The translations under genes and the position numbers were made by a program. This document shows, one piece after another, positions 1 to 8,884 of a stretch of DNA of 64,000 nucleotides. How positions within the stretch are numbered: the stretch's first letter is position 1; each line of letters starts with the position of its first letter. A model generated the notes under the pieces. The model was not told the DNA's origin and did no database searches. It worked only from the letters and a program-made list of their open reading frames with translations. Source of the DNA: Herbaspirillum chlorophenolicum (GTDB lineage: Bacteria > Pseudomonadota > Gammaproteobacteria > Burkholderiales > Burkholderiaceae_D); assembly GCF_001189955.1 (NCBI RefSeq), contig NZ_LFLT01000006.1:1-64000 (forward strand). Direction: 5' to 3'.

Positions 1-152
1 CATAAAGCCAGTACATCTGCACGCAGCAAAACCAGACTACCCAAAACAACAAAACAAAAACAAACCGCATAAGCATGCACAGAAATATTCGTGTCTCAAG
101 AAAAACAGCCTTCCTATACTGGACTCCCCAAATTCCCAGAACAAAAACACAA

Positions 153-1148
153 ATGAAGAAATTCCTGAAGACCCTGGCAATCTCGGCCACCCTGCTGATA
201 GCAACCAACGCACAGGCCCAGTCGAAAGAGGTAGTCATTGCCTACCAGGACATGGTGGTGCCGTGGCGTTACGCGCAGGATGCGCAGGCGCTGGAAAAGA
301 AGACCGGCTACAAGGTGACTTTCCGCAAACTGGCCAGCGGCGCCGACGTCATCCGCGCGCTGGCTTCGGGCTCGGTGCAAATTGGCGAGGCCGGTTCGGC
401 CCCGATCGCTTCCGGCTTGTCGCAAGGGCTGGACATCCAGCTGTTCTGGATCCTCGACAACATCAACGATGCCGAGGCGCTGGTGGTGCGCAACGGCAGC
501 GGCGTCAATTCGCTGGCCGACCTGAAGGGCAAGCGCCTGGCAGTGCCTTTCGTGTCTACCTCGCACTTTCACACCTTGCTGGCGCTGGAAAACGCCAAGG
601 TCGATCCGCGCGGCGTGAAGATCGTCAACCTGCGTCCGCCTGAGATTGCGGCAGCGTGGGAGCGTGGCGACATCGACGCTACCTTCATCTGGGACCCGGT
701 ACTGGCCAAGGCCAAGAAAAGCGGCCAGGTGCTGATCACTTCCGGGCAGATCGCGCAGCAGACCGGCAAGGCGACCTTCGACGGCATCGTCGTCAGCAAG
801 GCCTTCGCGCAGCAGAACGATGCTTTCCTGACCGAGCTGGTCAAGGTGCTGGCCGACACCGACGACAACTACCGCAAGAACAAGGTGGCTTGGACGGCTG
901 ATTCGCCACAGGTGAAGGCGGTGGCCAAGTGGTCCGGCGCGGAAGCTTCTGAAGTGCCGGCCAGCCTGGCGTTGTATGAATTCCCGACCTTGCAGCAGCA
1001 GGCTTCCCCGGCATGGCTGAGCGGCGGTGCGGCCAAGTCGCTGGCGGCCACCGCAGCTTTCCTGAAGGGCCAGGGCACCATCCAGAACGTGTTGCCGGAT
1101 TATTCGGCCGGAGTGAACGCCACATGGGTACGCAAGGCGGCGCAGTGA
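153..1148 (+). CDS. tauA: Taurine ABC transporter, periplasmic binding protein
   Basis: Periplasmic receptor that captures taurine or a related sulfonate and hands it to the TauBC importer, for use as a sulfur source. The ATG at 153 is chosen because it begins a clean Sec signal ([22 protein letters not shown]); the frame is open upstream to 75, but that extension does not look like a signal peptide. The mature part has TauA-like blocks: a WRK-like [17 protein letters not shown] segment, then [12 protein letters not shown], then EALVVR. About 331 residues is normal for TauA. It is followed immediately by the ATPase and permease genes. No tauD dioxygenase lies within the window; it could be upstream of base 1. 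Substrate assignment is by family resemblance only. Confidence 0.88.
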   Translation: MKKFLKTLAISATLLIATNAQAQSKEVVIAYQDMVVPWRYAQDAQALEKKTGYKVTFRKLASGADVIRALASGSVQIGEAGSAPIASGLSQGLDIQLFWILDNINDAEALVVRNGSGVNSLADLKGKRLAVPFVSTSHFHTLLALENAKVDPRGVKIVNLRPPEIAAAWERGDIDATFIWDPVLAKAKKSGQVLITSGQIAQQTGKATFDGIVVSKAFAQQNDAFLTELVKVLADTDDNYRKNKVAWTADSPQVKAVAKWSGAEASEVPASLALYEFPTLQQQASPAWLSGGAAKSLAATAAFLKGQGTIQNVLPDYSAGVNATWVRKAAQ

Positions 1149-1963
1149 CGCAGGCAGCAAGTGCCGCCGCCGGGACGTTGGCCGGCGGCCGGCTTGAGGC
1201 GCACCGCTTGTCGGTACGTTTTGCGTCTGCGCGGCCGGACGATCCGCTGGCATTGGCCGGGGTGGACCTGTCCATCGCGCCGGGCGAATTCGTGGTGGCG
1301 CTGGGGCCGTCGGGCTGCGGCAAGACCACCTTGCTCAATTGCCTGGCCGGCTTCATCGGGCCTTCGCAAGGCGAGGTGCTGCTGGATGGCGCGCCGGTGG
1401 CAGGGCCTGGCCCGGCGCTGGGCGTGGTGTTCCAGAAGCATGCGCTGATGCCTTGGCTGAACGTGGAGGAAAACGTTGCGCTGGGTTTGCGCTTTCGCGG
1501 TCTGGCGCGCGCCCAACGGCTGGCGGTCGCGCATGAGAAGTTGAAGCTGGTCGGGCTGGAGCGCCATGCGGCGTCGCCCGTCTACCAGCTCTCGGGCGGC
1601 ATGCAGCAGCGCGTGGGCATCGCCCGCGCATTGGCCAACGATCCGCGCGTGCTGCTGATGGACGAGCCGATGGGGGCGCTCGATGCGCTTACCCGCGAGT
1701 CGGTGCAAGAGCTGCTGGCGCAGGTGTGGGCGCGTACCGGCAAGACGATTTTCTTCATCACCCACAGCGTCGAAGAGGCGCTGTTTCTCGGCAGCCGCGT
1801 GATCGTGATGTCGCCGCGGCCGGGCCGCATCGAACACGATTTCGAATTACCTTTCCTGAACCGCTATATCGAGACCGGTGACGCACGCGCGGTCAAGTCG
1901 TCGCCTGACTTCATCGCCTGGCGCGAGCGGTTGCTGCAACTGGTCCACGGACGCAACGCATGA
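1145..1963 (+). CDS. tauB: Taurine ABC transporter, ATP-binding protein
   Basis: Cytoplasmic ATPase energising sulfonate import. Walker [11 protein letters not shown]-loop around [11 protein letters not shown], signature LSGGMQQR, Walker B VLLMDEP and the switch histidine in FITHS are all present, so the nucleotide-binding domain is complete. The GTG at 1145 overlaps the tauA stop by 4 bases and has AAGGCGG just upstream; an in-frame ATG at 1124 is an alternative start that would add 7 residues. The stop overlaps the ATG of tauC by 4 bases, so tauABC is a tightly coupled operon. Confidence 0.88.
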   Translation: MTQAASAAAGTLAGGRLEAHRLSVRFASARPDDPLALAGVDLSIAPGEFVVALGPSGCGKTTLLNCLAGFIGPSQGEVLLDGAPVAGPGPALGVVFQKHALMPWLNVEENVALGLRFRGLARAQRLAVAHEKLKLVGLERHAASPVYQLSGGMQQRVGIARALANDPRVLLMDEPMGALDALTRESVQELLAQVWARTGKTIFFITHSVEEALFLGSRVIVMSPRPGRIEHDFELPFLNRYIETGDARAVKSSPDFIAWRERLLQLVHGRNA

Positions 1964-2832
1964 GCAATGCCAATTCCACTACGCAAGGCATCGCTATCGG
2001 CGCCGACAGCCTGCAAACTGCATCGGCAGCATTGCCGCCGGCACGTACTTATCCGCACCCCGGCAGCGGCGCCACTACCGCCATTACGGTGGCTACCGTG
2101 ATCGTAGTGCTGCTGGGCTGGTGGGGCGTGACGGCCGCCGGCCTGATCGCGCCGCTGTTCCTGCCGCCGCCGTCGGCGGTGTGGCTGGCGGCGGTGCAGG
2201 CCTGGGAAGGAAATGTGCAGGGTGGTTTGCCGTTGCTGCAGCACATCGCATGGAGCTTGTGGCGGGTGTTCGGCGCCTTCCTGCTGGCGGCCGTGACAGC
2301 AGTCCCGGTGGGGCTGCTGATGGGCACCAACCGGGTGGCGCGCGGTATCGTCGATCCCTTGCTGGAGTTCTACCGGCCGCTGCCGCCGCTGGCTTACCTG
2401 CCGCTGATCGTGATTTGGTTCGGCATCGATGAGACCGCCAAGTTTCTGTTGATTTACCTGGCCTGCTTTGCACCCATTGCGGTGTCCACTCGGGCGGGCG
2501 TGGCCGGGGTGCAGAGCGAGCAATTGCATGCCGCGCTGTCGATGGGCGCCAGCCGCTGGCAACTGCTGCGCCACGTGATCCTGCCCGCGGCATTGCCGGA
2601 CATCCTGACCGGCCTGCGCATTGCCATCGGTTTCGGCTGGACCACGCTGGTGGCGGCGGAGATGGTGGCGGCTACGGCAGGGCTGGGCCAACTGGTGCTC
2701 AATGCGTCGAACTTCCTGCGCACCGATGTGGTGGTGATGGGGATCGTGCTGATCGGTTTGATTGCTTACCTGTTCGACCTGGCGATGCGGCGCTTGTCGG
2801 ATGCGCTTACACCGTGGCGGTCGCACCGCTGA
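1960..2832 (+). CDS. tauC: Taurine ABC transporter, permease
   Basis: Inner-membrane channel subunit of the sulfonate importer. It has a hydrophilic N-terminal stretch of about 45 residues followed by a BPD_transp_1 domain with about six membrane spans. The EAA-type loop that docks on the ATPase reads [24 protein letters not shown] (split here: [24 protein letters not shown]). The ATG overlaps the tauB stop. The 3' end overlaps the convergent LysR-type gene by 26 bases, so the two transcripts meet tail to tail. Confidence 0.88.
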   Translation: MSNANSTTQGIAIGADSLQTASAALPPARTYPHPGSGATTAITVATVIVVLLGWWGVTAAGLIAPLFLPPPSAVWLAAVQAWEGNVQGGLPLLQHIAWSLWRVFGAFLLAAVTAVPVGLLMGTNRVARGIVDPLLEFYRPLPPLAYLPLIVIWFGIDETAKFLLIYLACFAPIAVSTRAGVAGVQSEQLHAALSMGASRWQLLRHVILPAALPDILTGLRIAIGFGWTTLVAAEMVAATAGLGQLVLNASNFLRTDVVVMGIVLIGLIAYLFDLAMRRLSDALTPWRSHR

Positions 2833-3691
2833 GCCACTTGGCGAACAGTTGCGCTTCGGCGCCGGCCTGCTGGCTGATGCCGAGATAGTAGGGCGCCAGC
2901 GGCATGCGCATTTCCGGCAGCGGGCATACCAGTCGTCCGGAGCGCAGGTCGTTGTCGGCCAGCGAGACCGGCGACAGCGCCAGCCCCAGGCCATCCACCG
3001 CTGCCTGCAGCACGAAGTGCAGGTGGTCGAAATGCAGCATGGCCTGTGCGCGCGAGCGCTTCAGGCCGGCATATTTTTTCCAGTCGTCCCAGTCGCGGTT
3101 CCTGCTGCGCGAGAGCAGCAGCGTGTGGCCGGCGATGGCGCGCATGTCGGGCAGCGGCGTATTCTTCAGCAGTGCGGGCGAGGCCACCAGCAGCAGTTCG
3201 TCTTCGAGGAAGCGCTGCATCTTCAACGTTTCCGGCCAGTTGGTTTCACCGCGCCTGATGGCGATGTCGAACGGCGAGGGCGCGCGGCCCACGGTGGCCA
3301 CGCTGGTCACTACTTGCGGTTCGATGCCTGGATAGCGCTCGACGAACTCCGAGAGGTGCGGGATCAGCCAGCGCACCGCGAAGGAGGGGCGAACGTTGAT
3401 GCTCACCGAGCGCGTCGGCGCATCTTTCATCACGCGGCGCGCGGCGGCGGCCAGCATCTCCAGCGCCGGGCTGGCTTCTTCGAAGAACTGGCGGCCGCGC
3501 TCGGTCAGCGCCACCTGGCGGATGCGGCGCTCGAACAGCGGCATGCCGAGGTAATCTTCAAGGTTCTTGATCTGGCGGCTGACGGCGCCGTGGGTGACGT
3601 TGAGTTCCTGCGCCGCCAGCGTGAAACTCTGGTGGCGCGCGGCCGCGAGGAAGGCGCGGATGGCGTTGAGCGGGAGGGTGAGGTCGGCCAT
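2807..3691 (-). CDS. LysR-type transcriptional regulator (GcvA-like)
   Basis: DNA-binding regulator with a winged helix-turn-helix at residues 5-64 (LNAIRAFLAAARHQSFTLAA, then ELNVTHGAVSRQIKNLE) and a LysR substrate-binding domain from about residue 90. The sequence style (PLNAIRAF, AVSRQIKNLE, FERRIRQVALTERG) is that of the GcvA subgroup. It is convergent with tauC and divergent from the MFS transporter at 3759, with 67 bases between the two starts. That makes the transporter the likelier target than tauABC, although the classical sulfonate regulators CysB and Cbl are also LysR proteins. The inducer cannot be read from sequence. Confidence 0.85.
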   Translation of the reverse strand: MADLTLPLNAIRAFLAAARHQSFTLAAQELNVTHGAVSRQIKNLEDYLGMPLFERRIRQVALTERGRQFFEEASPALEMLAAAARRVMKDAPTRSVSINVRPSFAVRWLIPHLSEFVERYPGIEPQVVTSVATVGRAPSPFDIAIRRGETNWPETLKMQRFLEDELLLVASPALLKNTPLPDMRAIAGHTLLLSRSRNRDWDDWKKYAGLKRSRAQAMLHFDHLHFVLQAAVDGLGLALSPVSLADNDLRSGRLVCPLPEMRMPLAPYYLGISQQAGAEAQLFAKWLSGATATV

Positions 3692-3758
3692 GCGTCAGAT
3701 TTTATCACGCATGGATGGAATTAATATCGTTTGTCAGGCCACCGCCGCGCGCCGCATC

Positions 3759-4925
3759 ATGGCATCCATGACCTCTCCCGAACTTCGCCAGGCCGATCTC
3801 GATTCGCGCCACGCTGCATTCTCGCTGTCGGCCGCCTTGCCCTGCGATATCGTGCTCTACCTGCTGCTGCCGATGTATGCGGAGCAGTTCCATGTGACGC
3901 TGGCCGAAGTCGGGTTGCTGCTGGCGGCCAACCGCCTGGTGCGCATCGCCGGTTATCGCTGGGTGGCGCGTTTCTATGCCCAACGCGGCGACCGCCCAAC
4001 TTGCATGCTGGCGGTTTGCGCCGCGATCCTGTGCGCACTCGGTTACACGGTGGCCAACGGCTTCTGGGCCTTGCTGCCGTTGCGCCTGCTGTGGGGCATG
4101 GCATTTGCCGGACTTAACCTCTCGACCCAGGCCATGTCGACGGCCAACCCGATCGGCGCGGCACGCCGCTCCGGCCGCTCGCGTGGCGTGATCGCCATCG
4201 GCCCGATGCTATGGTTGCCGCTGGCGGCGCTGCTGGCCAGCCATTACGGGCCGCGCATGGTGTTCGCGCTGGTGGCGCTGAGCGCCACGCTCGGCTTGCT
4301 GGCTGCGCGCCGCCTGCCGGCCCACGCCTATCCGGAACCACCGGCGCGGCGCTGGAAGATGCCCAATGCGCTGGACTGGTGGTCTTTCCTGGAGGGCCTG
4401 ACGCTGGACGGGCTGTTCATCGTCGGCCTGTCGTACATGAGCAAGCAATCGTTTTCCGAACATGCCGAGCTGATTGCCGGCGTGCTGATGGCCTTGCGCT
4501 ATTTCGGCGAGATCGTATTGAGCCCGCTGGGCGGCTGGCTGGCCGAACGTTTCGGCGCGGTGCGGGTGCTGGTGGTGCTGTCGCTGGCGACTTGCGCGGC
4601 GCTGGTCGGTTTCGGCGGCGGTGCGCTGTGGCTGTCCGCCGGGCTGATCGTGGTGCTGCGCGCCTTGCAGTTGCCGCTGTTGCCACCCATCGTCGCGGCA
4701 CGCACGCCGCCGGCCGAGCGGGTTCATGCATTGGCCGGCCGGGCCATCTGGCGCGATATCGGCGCCGGGCTGGGGCCGATCATGGCGGGCTTGCTGCTGC
4801 CGGTGATGTCGTCGCTGTGGCTATACAGCCTGGCCGCATCCGCGCTGGCGCTGGCGGCACTGGCCTGCGGCCGCGAACCGGTGCAGGCGCAAGCAGCACC
4901 CGCCACGGCCACGACCGAACATTGA
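3759..4925 (+). CDS. MFS transporter
   Basis: Integral membrane secondary transporter with about twelve hydrophobic segments, first from around residue 25. The inter-segment loop AERFGAVR in the C-terminal half resembles the MFS motif-A region. The ATG at 3759 (or 3768) is preferred: upstream in-frame codons would run into the divergent LysR promoter region. Nothing in the sequence identifies the substrate. The divergent neighbour is a LysR regulator, a common arrangement for efflux or uptake carriers controlled by their own activator. The C-terminal 20 residues are Ala/Thr-rich and cytoplasmic. Confidence 0.8.
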   Translation: MASMTSPELRQADLDSRHAAFSLSAALPCDIVLYLLLPMYAEQFHVTLAEVGLLLAANRLVRIAGYRWVARFYAQRGDRPTCMLAVCAAILCALGYTVANGFWALLPLRLLWGMAFAGLNLSTQAMSTANPIGAARRSGRSRGVIAIGPMLWLPLAALLASHYGPRMVFALVALSATLGLLAARRLPAHAYPEPPARRWKMPNALDWWSFLEGLTLDGLFIVGLSYMSKQSFSEHAELIAGVLMALRYFGEIVLSPLGGWLAERFGAVRVLVVLSLATCAALVGFGGGALWLSAGLIVVLRALQLPLLPPIVAARTPPAERVHALAGRAIWRDIGAGLGPIMAGLLLPVMSSLWLYSLAASALALAALACGREPVQAQAAPATATTEH

Positions 4926-5079
4926 TGAACGGACTCTGGTAGGGCGGGATATCGCGCTTATGCGCGTGGCGGATATGCATGCGCGGATCGCTTCGTTCCT
5001 GCGGGCAGGGATCTTGGCTAGGATGGCGCATAGCTTGCCCCATACCTTGGCGGCGGGCGCCACGACATCCGGAGCCAGC

Positions 5080-5235
5080 ATGACTGACCACTACCTTCAT
5101 CAGGAACTCGGCCCTATCGCCATCGAACCGCTGCAGCCGACCGAGAGGAAACTCATCGGCGCGATCTTCTTCCTCGGGCTGGCACTGCTGGGCGGCCTGT
5201 TCTTCCTGCAGCGCTGCTTCCCGCTGGCCGGCTGA
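5080..5235 (+). CDS. Small single-span membrane protein, 51 aa
   Basis: Hypothetical protein of 51 residues: a charged N-terminal half (MTDHYLHQELGPIAIEPLQP), then one strong hydrophobic helix (about residues 29-45, IGAIFFLGLALLGGLFFL) ending in QRCFPLAG. The ATG at 5080 has GGAG 6 bases upstream. The frame is open further upstream (from 4960), but that part is not protein-like. It sits between the MFS gene and the convergent serine acetyltransferase gene. I do not recognise a family. The clear ribosome-binding site and membrane helix argue that it is real. Confidence 0.55.
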   Translation: MTDHYLHQELGPIAIEPLQPTERKLIGAIFFLGLALLGGLFFLQRCFPLAG

Positions 5236-5256
5236 GCGCCGGCCGCAATTTCATTT

Positions 5257-6195
5257 TTATAGTTTGGAGCACTCGCTCAGCATTTCTGCCTGCGAGACAT
5301 TGCTGCCCGGCGGCACGCTGTGCGTGAGCCAGACATTGCCGCCGATGACCGACCCCTGGCCGATGGTGATGCGGCCCAGCACGGTAGCGCCGGCATAGAC
5401 CACCACGTCGTCTTCGACGATGGGATGGCGCGGGATGCCTTTCACCAGAGAACCGTCGGGCTCCGACGGGAAGCGTTTGGCGCCCAGGGTGACGGCCTGG
5501 TACAGGCGCACGTTGCGGCCGATGATGGTGGTCTCGCCGATCACCACGCCGGTGCCGTGATCGATGAAGAAGCTGGGACCGATCTGTGCGGCAGGATGGA
5601 TATCGATGCCGGTTGCCGAATGAGCGATGTCAGCCACCAGGCGGGCCAGCAACGGCGTGCCCAGCTTGTGCAGCGCATGCGCCAGACGGTGGTAGATGAT
5701 GGCGGTGGTGCCGGGATAGCACAGCAGGATTTCCGAAATGCTGGAGGCGGCCGGGTCGCCATGATAGGCGGCTTGGATGTCGCTGACCAGGAGGTCGCGG
5801 ATGGCCGGCAACTGGTGCGCGAAATCGCGTGTGATGACAGCCGCGCGGGTGCGCAGTTCCACTTCATCCTGCTGTTCGTCGGAGGCGAAATAGAGTCCGC
5901 GGCGCACCTGTTCCTTCAATACGCACAGTGCGGCATTGAGCTGGCTGCCAACGAAATAGTCGATCGTCTCGTCGGACAGGTCGGTGTGGCCGTAATGGGT
6001 GGGGAACAGCGCCGCTTGCAAATTTTGCAACAGCTTTTGCATCGCCTCGCGCGAGGGCAGTTCGCGGATTTCGCCGCGGTAGCGGATCTTGTTGGTGACT
6101 TCGCGCGAAGTGCGCAGTCCGGCGACGACGGCGGACAAGCCCAACCCCGCCGTATCGGCCAGGGCGCTCAATTCGGGGGTGTTCGAGGTATCCAT
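5257..6195 (-). CDS. Serine O-acetyltransferase (CysE/EpsC type)
   Basis: Makes O-acetylserine from serine and acetyl-CoA, the carbon skeleton for cysteine synthesis; cytoplasmic. The C-terminal half is a left-handed beta-helix of hexapeptide repeats containing the SAT signature (GIDIHPAAQIG, FFIDHGTGVVIGET, GVTLG-like AVTLGAKR, RHPIVEDDVVVYAGATVLG). At 312 residues it is longer than enteric CysE (273) and belongs to the long form often named EpsC. The last residues LSECSKL are not the usual Ile-ending tail that docks into cysteine synthase, so complex formation is uncertain. It is close to sulfonate-uptake genes, consistent with a sulfur-assimilation neighbourhood. Confidence 0.87.
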   Translation of the reverse strand: MDTSNTPELSALADTAGLGLSAVVAGLRTSREVTNKIRYRGEIRELPSREAMQKLLQNLQAALFPTHYGHTDLSDETIDYFVGSQLNAALCVLKEQVRRGLYFASDEQQDEVELRTRAAVITRDFAHQLPAIRDLLVSDIQAAYHGDPAASSISEILLCYPGTTAIIYHRLAHALHKLGTPLLARLVADIAHSATGIDIHPAAQIGPSFFIDHGTGVVIGETTIIGRNVRLYQAVTLGAKRFPSEPDGSLVKGIPRHPIVEDDVVVYAGATVLGRITIGQGSVIGGNVWLTHSVPPGSNVSQAEMLSECSKL

Positions 6196-6661
6196 GCCGG
6201 CATGCTATCAAAAATGCGCGGACGGTGTCGGCGGCGGTGAAAATACCTGCCGGCAATGGGGGTGAAACGGGAGTGAGGCGAGGCGGGAAACAGGCGATGG
6301 AGAGCGATTCGCGGCGCCCAGTTCTATCTGAAAAGTGGCGCCGCTCTGTGAATCAACTCTGGGAGCGACTATACCGTGTGCCTAAAAGTTACGCCAATGA
6401 CATTTAACAATATGCATATGCAATACCTGTTTTTGCCATGAGCAACGGCAGTACCGGGGCGCGAGCCATGCGGTCTTGCATCACAGGGGAAAAACCGCTG
6501 TGCCGATTTTCCGGCAGGGCCGGCGCTGACGGCTTTGCAACCTCGACGGCGTTTTCGATGCATGCCTGACAAGAGCGCGGAAATTATCTTTTCCACCCCG
6601 TTTTCGCCCATATCCGTTCGCGATTTTTGCACCGTATAATGCAAGGTCGCGAAAGTTGCCC
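6196..6661. other. Intergenic region between serine acetyltransferase and a small gene
   Basis: About 466 bases without a convincing gene. A short open frame at 6225-6407 lacks a ribosome-binding site and family features. The right half is AT-richer than its surroundings. ATATGCATAT near 6412 is a perfect 10-bp palindrome, and a TATAAT hexamer lies at 6635-6640. No strong terminator was seen. Confidence 0.5.
6635..6640 (+). promoter_or_regulatory. Putative -10 hexamer (TATAAT)
   Basis: A consensus TATAAT sits 22 bases before the ATG at 6662. The -35 region 17 bases upstream is poor, so this would be a weak or activator-dependent promoter. It is inferred from sequence only. Confidence 0.35.
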
Positions 6662-6898
6662 ATGGAAAACAAGAAAATACATTCGCTTACCTACGCCGCG
6701 CAGTATCGGAACTTCGATATCAGTATCGTGGGCCTCCAATTGGCCGACGGCTGGCGCTTGTCCGTGCAGATCAACAAATGGGGACGTCCGCCGATGGCGC
6801 TCTGGCGCGACCGCGACAATGTCTATCCCGATTTCAATTGCGCGCGCACCGCGGGACTGCAATGGTCCAAGGAGTTCATCGACGGCAGCATGCACTGA
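6662..6898 (+). CDS. Hypothetical protein, 78 aa
   Basis: Small soluble protein beginning MENKKIHSLTYAAQYRNF and ending with FIDGSMH. It is rich in aromatic residues and in Asp/Arg, with no signal peptide, membrane helix or metal-binding pattern. A TTG at 6656 could add two residues. It is convergent with the ClC gene (17 bases between stop codons). The TATAAT upstream and protein-like composition support a real gene. I cannot assign a family or function. Confidence 0.55.
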   Translation: MENKKIHSLTYAAQYRNFDISIVGLQLADGWRLSVQINKWGRPPMALWRDRDNVYPDFNCARTAGLQWSKEFIDGSMH

Positions 6899-6914
6899 CT
6901 CGCGTTCTGCCCGT

Positions 6915-8675
6915 TCAGAATCCCAGCAGTTTTTCCCTCACCGACTCTTCTTCGGCATGTGTGCTGCTGGCGCGCGCCAGGTCTGACAGCGACAGGATGC
7001 CGACCAGTTTCATGTGCTTGCGGTCGGCTACCACCGGCAGGCGTCCGGCTTGCAGGCGCGCCATCGCACCGGCGGCGATACGCGCGCTCATCTGCGGCAG
7101 CAGGAACGGTTCGCCGGTATCTGTGGGCGGCATCAGCAGTTCGCGGCAGGGCTGCCCGGGATCGGCCTGTTCCAGGGTACGCAAGGACAGCATGCCGGCC
7201 AGCCGGCCCCTGTCGGCCACGGGATAGTAGCGGTGCGTATGGCTGCCGCTGCGGCACAGCGCCAGCGCGTCGGCCGCGCGCATGCCGATGTCGATGCTTT
7301 GCGGCGCGCGCGTCATCAGGTCATCCACATGCTGGCGTTCGAGCGGATCGATGCCGTATTCGCGATGCACATGCAGGCCGCGGCGTGCGATCTTCTCGGT
7401 CATGATGGAGCGTTTCATCAGCAGCACGTTGACGCCGTAGGCGACGGCAACGGTCGTCATCAGCGGCAGCAGCGCTTCGCTGGCATGCGTCAGGCCGAAG
7501 GCGAAGACGATAGCCGTCAGCGGCGCGCCGAGCACGCTGCCCAGTACGCCGGCCATGCACACCAGCGCCCACAATTCGGGCGAGGCGCCGGGCAGCCAGG
7601 GGGAGAGTACCAGGCCGAGCCCGGCGCCCATCATCAGCAACGGCGCCAGCACGCCGCCGGATGTGCCGGAACCGAGCGCGATCAGCCAGATGACGGCTTT
7701 GACTGCGAGCAACGACAAGGCCGCCGACAGCAGCATGTGGTGATGCAGCAGATCCGAGATCACGTCGTAACCGACACCCAGTGCGCGCGGTTGCAGCCAT
7801 CCGCCGATGCCGACCGCCACGCCGCCGATGGCCGGCCACCACATCCAGTGCAGCGTGAGTCGGTGGAACCAGTCTTCCACCCGGTACAAGGCCAGCGTCA
7901 GCACGACAGCCAGCACGCCGCTGGCCAGCCCGGCGGCGATGCACGAGGCGAAGGCCAGGGCGCCCGGTGCGGCGATCTGCATCGCGAACAGCGGGCCGGC
8001 ATCGATTATCCACGGCCGCAGGAAGCCGGCTACCGCGCAGGCCAGCGCCACCGGCAGCAGGCTGCGCGGTTTCAGTTCGAACAGCAGCAGTTCGACTGCC
8101 AGCAGCAGCGCCGCTACCGGTGTGCCGAAGATGGCCGTCATGCCGGCGCAGGCGCCGGCCACCAGCAGGGTCTTGCGTTCGGCGGCGGTCAGGTGCAGGA
8201 ACTGCGCCAGGAGCGAGCCTATCGAACCGCCGGTCATGATGATGGGGCCTTCGGCGCCGAACGGACCGCCGCTGCCGATGACGATACCCGAAGACAGCGG
8301 TTTCAATATGGCGACCTTGGGCGACATGCGGCTCTTGCCGAACAGGATGGCCTCGATTGCTTCGGGGATGCCGTGGCCGCGGATCTTTTCGCTGCCGTAG
8401 CGTGCCATCAGGCCGACGATCAGGCCGCCGGCGATCGGCAGGAAGATGGCGATCCAGCCCAACGTATGCGTGGCCGGCGAGGCGCCGGCAAAGGAGAAGC
8501 GCTGGAAGTAGAACAGGTTGGTGAACAGGGCAATCAGCTTGAGCAGCATCCATGCCGCGCCGGTGCTGAGCGCGCCGATGCATAGCGCGATAGGGGAGAG
8601 ATAGAGCAGGCGGTTGTCCGCCGTGTAGTCGCGTTTGTGTTTCATTGCGGATGGGGCCGGGCCGGCCTTGCCCAT
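6915..8675 (-). CDS. ClC-family chloride channel/transporter with CBS domains
   Basis: Multi-span ClC protein (about residues 25-440) followed by a CBS pair (about 445-586), the layout of regulated bacterial ClC proteins. The anion-filter loop reads GSGGPFGAEGP, keeping the external gating glutamate of GREGP but with Ala in place of Arg. Aligned to E. coli ClcA by the APLAGILF-like TPVAALLL block, the internal 'proton glutamate' position appears to be Leu (AVELLL), which favours a passive channel over a proton antiporter; that is inference. The ATG at 8675 is used; MKHKRD at 8645 is an alternative start. It is divergent from the SsuA-like gene, with the 19-bp palindrome between them. Confidence 0.86.
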   Translation of the reverse strand: MGKAGPAPSAMKHKRDYTADNRLLYLSPIALCIGALSTGAAWMLLKLIALFTNLFYFQRFSFAGASPATHTLGWIAIFLPIAGGLIVGLMARYGSEKIRGHGIPEAIEAILFGKSRMSPKVAILKPLSSGIVIGSGGPFGAEGPIIMTGGSIGSLLAQFLHLTAAERKTLLVAGACAGMTAIFGTPVAALLLAVELLLFELKPRSLLPVALACAVAGFLRPWIIDAGPLFAMQIAAPGALAFASCIAAGLASGVLAVVLTLALYRVEDWFHRLTLHWMWWPAIGGVAVGIGGWLQPRALGVGYDVISDLLHHHMLLSAALSLLAVKAVIWLIALGSGTSGGVLAPLLMMGAGLGLVLSPWLPGASPELWALVCMAGVLGSVLGAPLTAIVFAFGLTHASEALLPLMTTVAVAYGVNVLLMKRSIMTEKIARRGLHVHREYGIDPLERQHVDDLMTRAPQSIDIGMRAADALALCRSGSHTHRYYPVADRGRLAGMLSLRTLEQADPGQPCRELLMPPTDTGEPFLLPQMSARIAAGAMARLQAGRLPVVADRKHMKLVGILSLSDLARASSTHAEEESVREKLLGF

Positions 8676-8720
8676 TCATTTTTTGGAAAGACCGGTGTGC
8701 AGATTGGGGAAAAAAGAAAA

Positions 8721-8739
8721 TATATCACAATGTGATATA
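8721..8739. promoter_or_regulatory. Perfect 19-bp palindrome, putative operator
   Basis: TATATCACAATGTGATATA: 9-bp arms that are exact reverse complements around one central A. It lies 46 bases before the ClC gene start and 146 bases before the SsuA-like start, in an AT-rich divergent promoter region. The symmetry and length fit a dimeric repressor or activator site. The half-sites are the reverse order of a CRP box, so CRP itself is unlikely. Confidence 0.6.
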
Positions 8740-8884
8740 AATTGAGCGCCTCTTGTACGTTGGTGTTGTGCCGTGTCCGCATTGCATATCCGCTTTCCTT
8801 CTATACAGCGGCGGAAGTATTCGTTCGCATTCTTCACGATGCTGGCTACGCTCGGATCCCCAGATATGGTTTGACGGAGAAGGC

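Noticed and set aside
114-1253. 379-residue minus-strand frame opposite tauA
   Set aside because: No family features; tauA has a signal peptide and conserved blocks.
6225-6407. 60-residue frame between serine acetyltransferase and the small gene
   Set aside because: No ribosome-binding site; composition resembles random GC-rich translation.
7014-8585. 523-residue plus-strand open frame opposite the ClC gene
   Set aside because: Composition is Gln/Arg/His-rich, with no domains, signal or ribosome-binding site; it is the antisense shadow of a GC-rich gene.
8721-8739. CRP/FNR binding site
   Set aside because: CRP sites are TGTGA-N6-TCACA; here half-sites are in the opposite order (TCACA…TGTGA) with one-base spacing.
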